From the NCBI GenBank assembly GCA_022059125.1, contig JAEUWY010000001.1, positions 62,001 to 126,000 on the forward strand: a stretch of DNA of 64,000 nt, given 5' to 3'. The stretch is from Corynespora cassiicola (taxonomy: Eukaryota > Ascomycota > Dothideomycetes > Pleosporales > Corynesporascaceae). Position numbers and translations under genes: made by a program. How positions within the stretch are numbered: the stretch's first letter is position 1; the number at the start of each line of letters is the position of its first letter. Below the pieces are notes generated by a model, which made no database searches, was not told where the DNA came from, and saw only the letters and a list, made by a program, of their open reading frames with translations. Of the stretch, positions 32,887-44,155 are shown piece after piece.

Positions 32887-33514
32887 TTTTTTGTTCACTT
32901 TTTTCTTATTTATATCAGCCATTCTCCTACCCGCTACATCATAAAGCAGAGTTCATTTAATACAGTAGGGGGTGTAAGTAGTTAGACAGACCTTTAACGT
33001 AGTATTGATAGGTAACAACGCGTCTTAAGCTTACAATCGCAGACGAGGCAAAGCGTCCACTAATTCGACCACTCTTCCCAATTAGCATCCCAAGTGTCCT
33101 GGCATTTTAGTGAGCCGCTTCATTGCCGTGCTGTTCTTAAAACAGCTATAGTCACTCTGTTCTTCGCCCATACTACAAATCGTGTGGGGCTTTATTAACC
33201 ATGCGATACTAGCAAGTTCCATAGCCTAACGTTAAAGCAGCGGCTAAAAAGATAGGGCGGTACGTCACGTCACCACCACTAACAGGGAGAACGGCCGACC
33301 CGCTCCGGCACAGACCTTGTGTTGAAGATTGATCACATAGAGATTGACAATAATGTCATCTTTGCCGATAAGTTTGCAAAAAGCTAGGCCTGGGTGCTGT
33401 GAATTGTGAATGGTTCTTGAAACAGCAATCAGTGAAAGGCAGGCCATCACAGTGATAATTTTTGATAGTTTTATTACCAGAAGCTATCGCGATAGTTTCA
33501 TCGAGTCTAAAATC
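32887..33514. other. intergenic between ankyrin NLR and nuclease-like gene
   Basis: No gene recognised. It includes the inverted partial NLR-module copy at 33275-33325. Confidence 0.4.
33275..33325 (-). repeat. NLR-upstream module, inverted partial copy
   Basis: The reverse strand reads AGCGGGTCGGCCGTTCTCCC then TGTTAGTGGTGG, matching copy 1 (ACGGGTCGGCCATTGTTCCT then GCTAGTGGTGG). It lies 3' of the ankyrin NLR and faces copy 1, so the gene is bracketed by inverted copies. Confidence 0.55.
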
Positions 33515-34744
33515 CTATTCCGATGAGCTTTTTTTTGATGAGGTATCCTCGTAATCAGAGTCATTAGCTGCTATGCGCTTAGCTGCTCTCTCTTCCAGCA
33601 TCCTATATGTCGCTTCGTCACCTGAGACAATTTGTTCGGGGGGAGTTTCAGATCGTTTTCTCTTCTTGACTCCAGGAGCAATGACATGGTGGCTAAGTGA
33701 TTCGGTCTGCCGTGTTTTGGCCTCTGCTGCAGTGAGATACTCGCAAAGTTGCCGAGTCGAAATGGTCACATCTTGATCATAATCCCCTATTTCCTGTTGC
33801 ACTAACTCCTGATGTGCGAAATCATGAAGATGGAGTCGCAGGCCTGCGTTATCGGTAGGATTCCCTTGCTCGTCACGAAATTCCTTCTGAGATGTTAGCA
33901 ACCGTCCAGACAGTGCTTCACTAGTCTTACCTCATCCGCGACCTCTTGAACTACGCGTAGCTCGTACCCATCCTCAGTGGGAAACTCGCCCGTTCGCCAG
34001 ACTGACAATGCTGCTTTGCGTGACCCTTTCTTTCCATACTCGATATCTAAACCGACAACAGCCTGTATGCTAGCGTCTGAGTCTAGAAGATAGTTCTCCG
34101 CTAACCGGTATAGTCTTTTCCTCTTCTGCGAGTATGCGACTTCGATGATGACCCCCGGGTATTTTGCATCCTCATGCCAGAAAGAAGCATCCGGCTCGTG
34201 CTTTGACTGCTTTGTAACGGGCCCATTCTCGACCGGAAAGAATATTTCCGTAGATCGTGCCGGGTGCACTTTCCTAGAGAAAATCGCTGCATCGTCTGAG
34301 CCTTCACGAATTGTCTTCAGTTGGCTCAATATGTTGTCCTCAACGCGGGCGATGAATAGTTCGTGTATAGCCGTAGGCATACGGACGAATAGGCGATGCG
34401 TATTTCCGTCGTAATCATAACTGCCCGACTCTTGTCAGCTATTAATGTTCACTACGCCTGATGCGCACCTACCGGATCTTGTCTTTTGCGTAGCCCCACA
34501 GGTCTTCGTCTTTCCGAAGTTGACGCTCTATCTCATCATGTTCTCCTTCAACAAGCTGAAACTCTATCTGCGACCCTCGCTTGATATGTCTTCCTGATCG
34601 TTTTTCTCTGAAGAGCGCGAGGACTCGTGGGGCTTGGACGAACTGCTTCTCATCGGTCGGCGGCGGCGTCAAAGGGGGCTTTGCGAAGCTCGACGGCGGT
34701 GTGACGTGCTGTTTCTGTATCATAGAAGCCTGCGGTGTAGACAT
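33515..34744 (-). CDS. fungal PD-(D/E)XK nuclease-like protein, three exons
   Basis: Exons: start to 34473, 34420-33931 and 33886-33515, with introns of 52 and 44 bp, all in phase. From the first ATG (34744) the product is about 377 residues; the frame is open to 34858 without another ATG. The core reads DKIRYDYDGNTHRLFVRMP across the first junction, then KHEPDASFWHEDAKYPGVII followed by EVAYSQKRK. This is the PD...E arrangement of restriction-endonuclease-like folds, though the classical Lys of ExK is not obvious. A Lys/Arg-rich tail (KKRKRSE) could be a nuclear signal. It is divergent from HNWD gene A, with starts about 760 bp apart across the shared module. Family assignment is from memory of similar fungal proteins; activity is unproven. 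Confidence 0.7.
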
Positions 34745-34909
34745 AGCCGCATGTTGCACCGCATCGCGAAGTTGTACGAGGGCTGTCGCGGGGACTGATC
34801 GCGGTTTAGGTGCTGGCGCGCGGCGGTTGTTGACTCGACAACGTTCCGCGATTGCCAAGGCGGATACCGTAATCGTGAGCGCTAACCCAAAAAGACAAGA
34901 CGCAGGGGC

Positions 34910-35145
34910 TTATTAGGTCTGGTTTCGTTTCCTCGGGCCCGTTTTTGGTTCCCGCTGTGGAACCCTGTGTCACGGTAACGCTTGTACATATTTCGAAGCT
35001 CCGTCCCGCTCCACCCACTTCAGAGACGCTGGCGTCGCTCTTCATGCCTCTACGCAACGAAAAACACACGGCTTCGCACCACAACAAGGCCCGGGCAGGA
35101 AAGCGTCGGCCGTCATCCCTGCTAGCGCAGCCGAGGTGTTCATGC
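34910..35145 (+). repeat. NLR-upstream module, copy 2
   Basis: Contains GGGCCCGTTTTTGGTTCCCG near 34937, CACTTCAGAGACGCTGG, CTTCATGC...CAACGAAA, and GTCGGCCGTCATCCCTGCTA near 35105. It sits between the nuclease-like gene and HNWD gene A and could act as their shared promoter. Confidence 0.65.
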
Positions 35146-35500
35146 GCGTCTCTCATGTCCGCTTTCTATGACCACTACGCGCCTGCCTTGCCACACCACG
35201 CCACGCCACGCCACACTTTAGGCTGTGCAAGTGCCTGCACTCCGCCTCACACTGCTGTCTCAGCCTGACCGAAATCTTTCTCACGACACTAGATCATACA
35301 ATCATGCACTGCTATTACTACAGCTTTTGAATATACTTCTTCGGTATTTCTCAACGCTTCATCGTCTTATATGCTTGCTGACCTAATAGCCAGCCCTACG
35401 AAAGAAGACAGCCTAGTTGCGGGGTTCGTCTCTCTAGCTAGGCTGCCGCAAACGGTCGCAGCTAACGCCTGCTCTCACCGCGTCCCTTCTCTCCTCAACC

Positions 35501-38500
35501 ATGGCCGAACTTATGCGTCTTTTGAGATGCAGCGATACTGGAGACTTTGGTCTCCCTGAAGCTTTCGCCGGCCACAAAACTATCCCTCCCTATGCTATTC
35601 TGTCGCATACGTGGGAAGAGGGCCAAGAGGTCACCTTCGACGATCTTGTGAACGGTACTGGAAAGGACAAGACTGGCTACGATAAGATCCGACTTTGTTC
35701 ACAACAGGCTAAACGCGATGGCTTGCAATACTTCTGGGTGGATACCTGCTGCATCGATAAGTCAAACCCTGCCGAGCTTCAGAAGGCCATCAACTCGATG
35801 TTTCGCTGGTATAGGAATGCGAGGAAGTGTTACGTATATTTACAGGATGTTTCAACTAGGAAGCGAAAAGCAAGCGATGGAGCCTTGGAATATACTTGGG
35901 AGCCAGCGTTTCGGCAAAGCAGATGGTTCAGGCGTGGCTGGACGCTTCAAGAACTGATCGCCCCAGCTTCTGTTGAGTTTTTCTCTCGAGAATGGCAGAG
36001 GCTTGGCGACAAACATTTGTTGACACAGCAAATTCAGGAAGTTACAGTGATCCCAAAAACAGCGCTGCAAGGAACCGCTATATTTCGATTCAGCGCTGAG
36101 GAACGATTTTCCTGGATACAAAGCCGTGAGACGACGGAAAAAGAAGACAAGGCGTACGCTCTCCTCGGTATTTTTGATATTGAAATGCCACTTTGTTACG
36201 GAGAAGGATACGCAAGTGCCTTTAAACGACTTCAAAAAGAGATCAGCAAGCTGAAAACATGCCTTCAAGACCTACACTCAACCGATCCCCTTAGAGATAA
36301 GAAGCGCATCGAAGATACTAAAGGCGGATTACTGCTAGACTCGTACCGCTGGATCCTGGAACATCCGGATTTCCAGCAGTGGCAAGGAGAGTCGCAAAGC
36401 CGATTGTTGTGGATCAAGGGTGACCCCGGCAAAGGGAAGACTATGCTCCTATGCGGCATCATCAACGAACTGGAAAAGTCCATAGCCGAGACATGCTTGC
36501 TCTCCTACTTCTTCTGTCAAGCTACAGACTCACGTATCAACAACGCAACGGCTGTGTTACGGGGTTTGCTGTTCACGCTTGTTAGGCAGCAGCCATCGCT
36601 CTTCTCTCATATACGGGAGAAGTACGATCAGGTAGGTAAAGCGCTCTTCGAGGATGCAAATGCCTGGGTTGCTCTATCTGAAATCTTCACGAGTATTGTA
36701 CAAGACCCAAGCCTGAAGATCACATATCTCATCCTCGACGCACTTGACGAATGTGTCACGGACCTCCCGAAACTGCTGGATTTAATTATCCAGACGTCTT
36801 CCGCATCATCACGCGTCAGGTGGATTTTGTCGAGCCGTAACTGGCTTAATATTGAGGAACGTCTCGAGCGAGCGGAGGATAAGGTCAGGCTGAGCCTAGA
36901 GCTAAATGCTGAATCAGTATCTGCTGCCGTTTGTTCCTATATAAAACACAAAGTGTCGCAGTTGGCGCAAGACAAGAAGTACAATCATCAGACGAAGCAG
37001 GCCGTACTGGATCATCTTTACACTAACGCAAATGACACTTTCCTCTGGGCAGCTTTGGTATGTCAAAATCTCGGCAACATGTCGCGGTTTAACATTGTCA
37101 CGAAGCTAAAGGCCTTCCCTCCCGGACTCGACTCTCTCTATGAGCGGATGGTGCAAAACATCAACGATTCAGAAGATGCTGGTCTCTGCAGGCAGGCGCT
37201 GGGAATAGTTTCCGCCGTGTATCGACCTATCACATTACACGAGCTGGCTTCACTTATGGAGGAGCTCGACGGCACGGATGAAGATTTGGACTCTACCCGA
37301 GGGGTTGTCAGCCTCTGCGGCTCGCTTTTGACCATCCGAGATGGCACCGTCTACTTTGTGCATCAGTCTGCAAAAGATTTTCTGCTCAAAGAGACATCTA
37401 ACACAATTTTCCCGTCCGGAGGAGAACTTGTCCACTACGCTATCTTCTCTAGATCGCTACTAGCTATGTCTAATACGCTTCAACGAGATCTTTATAGGTT
37501 AGGTGCTTTGGGGTATCCTATTGAGCAGATCCACCAGCCAGATCCCGACCCACTAGTAGCATCACGATACTCCTGTATCTACTGGGTCGATCACCTCTGT
37601 GACTTTAGTGTGAGCGCTCATGGAAACATCAGAGAGTATTTGCAGGATAGAGGCATGGTTGATGTGTTTTTACGAAAAAAGTATCTTTACTGGCTGGAAG
37701 CTCTCAGCCTCTGCCGAAGCGTATCCAAGGGTGTTGTTTCAATAACAAACCTGGCGGCCTTAGTCCAGGTAGGTACTGGACAGGCAATACATCCCTGTTA
37801 CAACGCATATTAATATATCGTAGAGTAGAGCACACGCTTCCTCATTGTATGAACTAGTCCAAGACGCATATCGATTCATAATGTATTTTAAGGTTGCAAT
37901 AGAGAGTGCGCCTCTTCAGGTATATGTATCAGCACTTCTACTTAGCCCTAGAAGCAGCTTAGTAAAGACGCTTTTTCAAGAGGAAGCACCAAAGTGGATT
38001 ACAATAGCACCATCTGTGGCAGATGACTGGTCTGCTTGCCTGCAGACGCTCGAGGGCCATAGCGATGAGGTCACCTCGGTGGCCTTCTCGCCCGACTCGC
38101 AACGGCTGGCGTCGGCGTCGAACGATAACACAGTCAAGATCTGGGACCCGACGAGCGGCAAGTGCTTTCAGACGCTCGAGGGCCATAGCGATTGGGTCCT
38201 CTCGGTGGCCTTCTCGTCCGACTCGCAACGGCTGGCGTCGGCGTCACGCGACAAGATGGTCAAGATCTGGGACCCGACGAGCGGCAAGTGTTTGCAGACG
38301 CTCGAGGGCCATAGCGATGAGGTCAACTCGGTGGCCTTCTCGACCGACTCACGGCGGCTGGCGTCGGCGTCATACGACAAGACGGTCAAGATCTGGGACC
38401 CGACGAGCGGCAAGTGCTTTCAGACGCTCGAGGGCCATAGCGATTGGGTCCTCTCGGTGGCCTTCTCGTCCGACTCGCAACGGCTGACGTCGGCGTCATA

Positions 38501-39629
38501 CGACAACACGGTCAAGATCTGGGACCCGACGAGCGGCAAGTGCTTGCAGACGCTCGAAGGCCATAGCAGTTCAGTCAGCTCGGTAGCCTTCTCGCCCGAC
38601 TCACAGCGGCTGGCGTCGGCGTCATGCGACAAGACGGTCAAGATCTGGGACCCGACGAACGACAAGTGCCTGCAGACGCTCGAGGGCCATAGCAGTTCAG
38701 TCCTCTCGGTGGCCTTCTCGCCCGACTCACAGCGGCTGGCGTCGGCGTCATACGACAACACAGTCAAGGTCTGGGATCCGACGAGCGGCAAGCGCTTGCA
38801 GACGCTCGAGGGCCATAGCCATGCGGTGAGCTCGATAGTCTTCTCGCCCGACTCGCAACGGCTGGCGTCGGCGTCAATCGACGAGACAGTCAAGATCTGG
38901 GACCCGACGAGCGGCAAGTGCTTGCAGACGCTCGAAGGCCATAGCAGTTCAGTCAGCTCGGTGGCCTTCTCGCCCGACTCACGGCGGCTGGTGTCGGCGT
39001 CATACGACAAGACGGTCAAGATCTGGGACCCGACGAACGACAAGTGCCTGCAGACGCTCGAGGGCCATAGCGATTGGGTCCTCTCGGTGGCCTTCTCGTC
39101 CGACTCGCAACGGCTGGCGTCGACGTCAGTAGACAATACAGTCAAGATCTGGGACCCGACGAGCGGCAAGTGCTTTCAGACGCTCGAGGGCCATAGCAGT
39201 TTGGTCCTCTCGGTAGCCTTCTCGCCCGACTCGCAACGGCTGGCGTTGGCGTCAATCGACGAGACGGTCAAGATCTGTGACCCGACGAGCGGCAAGTGCT
39301 TGCAGACCATTAGTGTTGACACATTCCTTCACAGCACAGCTTTTACTGCTGATGGTTCATCCCTGCACACTGATATGGGCACTATTGCCGTTAATGCGCC
39401 TATGGCCTTGTCGTCTTCAAACATGACAGACATTACAGTTACTGAGCAGGCGCAGTTTCAAGGGGTTGCTTTGAGCTCAGACAAAGCATGGATAACTTAC
39501 AATTCACGAAACATCGTGTGGCTTCCACCTGAATATCGACCATCAGACTCAGCTGTATCTGGCGCACAGATAGGAATTGGGGTTGGAACTGGAAGGGTGT
39601 GGATATTTAGCGTTCAGTTTGAAGAGTAG
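35501..39629 (+). CDS. HNWD gene A: HET-NACHT-WD40 NLR, 10 WD repeats
   Basis: Exon 1 (35501-37768) and exon 2 (37824-39629) join over a 55-bp GT-AG intron to about 1357 residues. The HET domain (PPYAILSHTWEEGQEVTFDD; YFWVDTCCIDK; RGWTLQELIAP; ALLGIF) is followed by NACHT with Walker A GDPGKGKTM and Walker B LILDALDECV. A helical linker and ten 42-residue WD repeats (QTLEGHSxxVxSVAFSPDS type) follow. The architecture is that of the Podospora het-e/het-d/het-r family: WD repeats recognise a ligand, NACHT oligomerises, and HET triggers the incompatibility cell-death response. The ATG at 35501 has good context, but the one at 35513 (MRLL) matches the other two HNWD starts. Uninterrupted and likely functional. 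Confidence 0.92.
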
Positions 39630-39770
39630 AAGCCGATTTCAGAACGTTTTCATTTTTGTCTTTCTATCTTCTACGATCTCTCAAGAGGGGTCCGGGGATG
39701 TAGGTAAATATATTACAGAAGAGTTTGCCACAGAAACTTCGAGATTTATTTTAGTCATCAGCAAAGACAG
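37860..39770 (+). repeat. left arm of inverted duplication around transposon C
   Basis: The WD40 exon of gene A plus 141 bp of 3' flank are mirrored at 41605-44155. The innermost 87 bp are identical and end exactly at the TA beside the transposon. The coding part before the WD array is also nearly identical by eye. The arrays themselves differ in number and order of units. Confidence 0.85.
38037..39296 (+). repeat. WD40 array of HNWD gene A, ten 126-bp units
   Basis: Ten consecutive 126-bp direct repeats encoding 42-residue WD units. Frameworks such as CAGACGCTCGAGGGCCATAG and GTCAAGATCTGGGACCCGAC are nearly invariant. Variation concentrates just after GHS (D/S/H then E/W/S/A/L), at the residue before S in VxS, and at SASxDx (N, R, Y, C, I, V then N, K, E). 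Confidence 0.92.
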
Positions 39771-39772
39771 TA

Positions 39773-41602
39773 ACGTGTTCCACCAGTCAGTGAGCCACAC
39801 CACTCAGTGAGCCAGCCCCACCAAACACCCGACGCGTCCTACACCAAACACGCGATGCCGTCACAACACGATGTTCAGCAGCTCCAGAAAGAAGGTAGAC
39901 TAGCTTTATCGAAGCAGGCGATTCAGAATAAGCAGGTGTTAAGCTATCGGCACGCTGCAAAGCTTTACAACATTGATCGATCGACCCTGCGCCGTCGCGT
40001 CCATGGTACCCCCTCTCAAGCCACCAGCAACGCCCAGAAACGAAAGCTACACCAGCTAGAGGAGCAGGCTCTAGTACAGTGGATACTAGAGCTCGACCGA
40101 CGTGGATTTCCTCCTCAGATTATCGACGTACGGCGGATGGCAGACCATATACTAGCTGCGCGCGGCCAGACACCCCCACCAGCACCAGTTGGCAAGAACT
40201 GGGTCGATCGATTTATCAAGGCTCAGCCAGAGCTACAGACAAAGTGGAATCGTCGATTCCATTCCCAGAGAGCTCTATGTGAGAATCCAGAGGCAATCAA
40301 CACTTGGTTTAAGCGTGTAGAGGAGACACGCCTCTCCTACGGCATTGTTGACGAAGATATCTACAACTTTGATGAGACTGGCTTCGCTATGGGTGTCGCA
40401 GCTACCTCAAAAGTAGTTACTAGCTCTGACACTATAGGTCGACGAGCAACGATACAGCCAGGGAATCAAGAGTGGGTGACTAGTATTGAGTGTATCAACG
40501 CGTCTGGGTGGGCTATCTCTCCCTTCCTCATCTTCCCAGGTAAGGTCCACCAGGCAGCCTGGTACGAAGGCCTACCTGCCGACTGGATGCTCGCAGTCAG
40601 CGACAACGGCTGGACGACCGATCAGCTTGGTCTAGCCTGGCTACAGCACTTTGACAGCTCTACACGGACGCGCGTAGCTGGCACCTATCGACTCCTTATT
40701 GTCGACGGCCACAGCAGCCATACTACGCCAGAATTCGACACCTACTGTACAGAGAATAAGATAGTTACACTCTGTATGCCTGCACACACGTCGCATTTAC
40801 TACAGCCACTTGATGTTAGCTGCTTCTCTCCTCTTAAGCGAGCGTACGGACAAAGTGTACAGAAGCTGGCTCGGCAGGGTGTCCACCACATCGACAAGCT
40901 CAACTTTCTCTCCTTCTATACTAGAGCTAGACTACTAGCTCTAACTGAGCAGACGATCAAGAGTGGATTTCAAGCTACAGGGCTTGTGCCAGCTAATCCC
41001 CAGCGTGTGCTGTCGTCGCTGACAGTTATCAACAAGACTCCATCGCCTCCATCAACCTCGCATGGAGAGCCCTGGACGGCAGAGACACCTCATACAACCG
41101 CGCAGCTCGAGCAGCAGGCTCGCCTTGTTAAGCAGCTTCTCCAGCGCAACTCACAGAGCCCGACAAGCCAGGCAGTCAATCAAGTTATTAAAGGCTGCCA
41201 GATGGCTCTAGCCGAAACTGCTATTCTTAGGAAGGAAGTTAACGAGTTACGAGCTGCACATCAACGCCGAGGACATAAGCAGAATGTACGCCGTAGGTAC
41301 ATCGCTCAGGGAGGAGCTCTACAGGCGCAGGCAGGCCGGCAGCTTGTCGCAGGGTTAGATATTGTTGATCAAGAGGTGCTGGCGAGCGAAGGCTCTACTA
41401 CACGCCAGCGCGCACCACGAACGTGTTCGAAGTGCTATACACAAGGTCATGATAGTCGTCAATGTACAAGTAGCTAAAGAATGTATATATTAATTTCTAG
41501 CTCAATTAGTTTTATTATTGTAGTGCTATCGGCCAAAAAGCGTGCTCGATTTGGTGGGGCTGGCTCACTGAGTGGTGTGGCTCACTGACTGGTGGAACAC
41601 GT
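39773..41602 (+). mobile_element. Fot1/pogo element C, coding-intact, at centre of inverted duplication
   Basis: Perfect inverted repeats of about 53 bp beginning ACGTGTTCCACCAGTCAGTG, with the subunit CAGTGAGCCA twice in tandem, and TA duplications at 39771-39772 and 41603-41604. 1830 bp long. Element D at 21.5 kb belongs to the same family. The flanks are mirror images of each other. Confidence 0.93.
39855..41477 (+). CDS. Fot1/pogo transposase (element C), 540 aa
   Basis: Undamaged single-exon DDE_1 transposase from ATG 39855. Helix-turn-helix RHAAKLYNIDRSTLRRRVHG, then MADHILAARGQ...VGKNWVDRFIK; catalytic Asp motifs IYNFDETGFAMG, RLLIVDGHSSH and HLLQPLDVSCFSPL; C-terminal zinc knuckle CSKCYTQGHDSRQC. 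Uses of non-ATG starts further upstream would run into the terminal repeat and are unlikely. Confidence 0.92.
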   Translation: MPSQHDVQQLQKEGRLALSKQAIQNKQVLSYRHAAKLYNIDRSTLRRRVHGTPSQATSNAQKRKLHQLEEQALVQWILELDRRGFPPQIIDVRRMADHILAARGQTPPPAPVGKNWVDRFIKAQPELQTKWNRRFHSQRALCENPEAINTWFKRVEETRLSYGIVDEDIYNFDETGFAMGVAATSKVVTSSDTIGRRATIQPGNQEWVTSIECINASGWAISPFLIFPGKVHQAAWYEGLPADWMLAVSDNGWTTDQLGLAWLQHFDSSTRTRVAGTYRLLIVDGHSSHTTPEFDTYCTENKIVTLCMPAHTSHLLQPLDVSCFSPLKRAYGQSVQKLARQGVHHIDKLNFLSFYTRARLLALTEQTIKSGFQATGLVPANPQRVLSSLTVINKTPSPPSTSHGEPWTAETPHTTAQLEQQARLVKQLLQRNSQSPTSQAVNQVIKGCQMALAETAILRKEVNELRAAHQRRGHKQNVRRRYIAQGGALQAQAGRQLVAGLDIVDQEVLASEGSTTRQRAPRTCSKCYTQGHDSRQCTSS

Positions 41603-41604
41603 TA

Positions 41605-44155
41605 CTGTCTTTGCTGATGACTAAAATAAATCTCGAAGTTTCTGTGGCAAACTCTTCTGTAATATATTTACCTACATCCCCGGACCCCTCTATGAAATAG
41701 AGATCGTAGAAGATAGAAAGACAAAAAGAAAACGTTCTAAAATCGGCTTCTGACTTACTCTTCAAACTGAGCGCTGAGTACCCACACCCTTCCAGTTCCA
41801 GCCCCAATGCCAATCCGTGTGCCAGATACAGCAGAAGCTGATGGTCGATACTCAGGTGGAAGCCACAGAAGGTTTCGTGAATTATAAGTTATCCATACTT
41901 TTTCTGAGCTCAAAGCAACCTCTTGAAACTGCGCCTGCTCAGCAACTGTAATGTCTGTCATGTTTGAAGATGGCAAGGCCATAGGTGCATTAATGGCGAT
42001 AGTTCCAATATCAGTGTGCAGGGATGAACCATCAGCGTTAAAAGCTATGCTGTGAAGGTATGTATTGAAACTAATGGTCTGCAAGCACTTGCCGCTCGTC
42101 AGGTCCCAGATCTTGACCGTGTTGTCGTCTGACGCCGACGCCAGCCGTTGCGAGTCGGGCGAGAAGGCCACCGAGCTGACCGAACCGCTATGGCCCTCGA
42201 GCGTCTGCAAGCACTTGCCGCTCTTCAGGTCCCAGATCTTGACCGTCTTGTCGCGTGACGCCGACGCCAGCCGTTGCGAGTCGGGCGAGAAGGCCACCGA
42301 CCTGACCGAACCGCTATGGCCCTCGAGCGTCTGCAAGCACTGGCCGCTCGTCAGGTCCCAGATCTTGACCGTGTTGTCGTCTGACGCCGACGTCAGCCGT
42401 TGCGAGTCGGGCGAGAAGGCCACCGAGTTGACCCAATCGCTATGGCCCTCGAGCGTCTGCAAGCACTGGCCGCTCGTCGGGTCCCAGATCTTGGTCGTCC
42501 TGTCGCGTGACGCCGACGCCAGCCGTTGCGAGTCGGGCGAGAAGGTGACCGACCTGACCCATTCGCTATGGCCCTCGAGCGTCTGCAAGCACTTGCCGCT
42601 CGTCGGGTCCCAGATCTTGGTCGTCCTGTCGCGTGACGCCGACGCCAGCCGTTGCGAGTCGGGCGAGAAGGCCACCGAGCTGACCGAACCGCTATGGCCC
42701 TCGAGCGTCTGCAAGCACTGGCCGCTCGTCGGGTCCCAGATCTTGGTCGTCCTGTCCCATGACGCCGACGCCAGCCGTTGCGAGTCGGGCGAGAAGGCCA
42801 CCGAGCTGACCCATTCGCTATGGCCCTCGAGCGTCTGCAAGCACTTGCCGCTCGTCAGGTCCCAGATCTTGACCGTGTTGTCGTCTGACGCCGACGCCAG
42901 CCGTTGCGAGTCGGGCGAGAAGGCCACCGAGTTGACCCAACGGCTATGGCCCTCGAGCGTCTGCAAGCACTTGCCGCTCGTCAGGTCCCAGATCTTGACC
43001 GTGTTGTCGTGTGACGCCGACGCCAGCCGTTGCGAGTCGGGCGAGAAGGCCACCGAGCTGACCCAATCGCTATGGCCCTCGAGCGTCTGCAAGCACTGGC
43101 CGCTCGTCAGGTCCCAGATCTTGACCGTCTTGTCGTCTGACGCCGACGTCAGCCGTTGCGAGTCGGGCGAGAAGGCCACCGAGTTGACCGCACTGCTATG
43201 GCCCTTGAGCGTCTGCAAGCACTTGCCGCTCGTCAGGTCCCAGATCTTGACCGTCTTGTCCCATGACGCCGACGCCAGCCGTTGCGAGTCGGGCGAGAAG
43301 GCCACCGACCTGACCGAACCGCTATGGCCCTCGAGCGTCTGCAAGCACTGGCCGCTCGTCAGGTCCCAGATCTTGGTCGTCCTGTCGCGTGACGCCGACG
43401 CCAGCCGTTGCGAGTCGGGCGAGAAGGCCACCGAGTTGACCGCACTGCTATGGCCCTTGAGCGTCTGCAAGCACTTGCCGCTCGTCAGGTCCCAGATCTT
43501 GACCGTCTTGTCCCATGACGCCGACGCCAGCCGTTGCGAGTCGGGCGAGAAGGCCACCGACCTGACCGAACCGCTATGGCCCTCGAGCGTCTGCAAGCAC
43601 TGGCCGCTCGTCAGGTCCCAGATCTTGGTCGTCCTGTCGCGTGACGCCGACGCCAGCCGTTGCGAGTCGGGCGAGAAGGCCACCGAGTTGACCGCACTGC
43701 TATGGCCCTTGAGCGTCTGCAAGCACTTGCCGCTCGTCAGGTCCCAGATCTTGACCGTCTTGTCGCGTGACGCCGACGCCAGCCGTTGCGAGTCGGGCGA
43801 GAAGGCCACCGAGCTGACCGAACCGCTATGGCCCTCGAGCGTCTGCAAGCACTGGCCGCTCGTCGGGTCCCAGATCTTGACCGTGTTGTCGTGTGACGCC
43901 GACGCCAGCCGTTGCGAGTCGGGCGAGAAGGCCACCGAGTTGACCCAATCGCTATGGCCCTCGAGCGTCTGGAGGCAAGCAGACCAGTCATCTGCCACAG
44001 ATGGTGCTTTTGTGATCCACTTTGGTGCTTCCTCTTGAAAAAGCATCTTTACTAAGCTGTGCCTAGGGCTAAGTAGAAGTGCTGATACATATACCTGAAG
44101 AGGCGCACTCTCTATTGCGACCTTAAAATACATAATGAATCGATATGCGTCCCGA
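41605..44155 (-). repeat. right arm of inverted duplication around transposon C
   Basis: Mirror of 37860-39770: 3' flank and WD40 exon of HNWD gene B. It contains 15 rather than 10 WD units, so it is longer than the left arm. Confidence 0.85.

Noticed and set aside
42065..44038. A 657-codon open frame on the plus strand opposite the WD array of HNWD gene B.
   Set aside because: It is the antisense of near-identical 126-bp repeats; with no stop in one unit it stays open through all. No start context, domain or codon signal supports it. The same applies to antisense frames over gene A and the ankyrin array.
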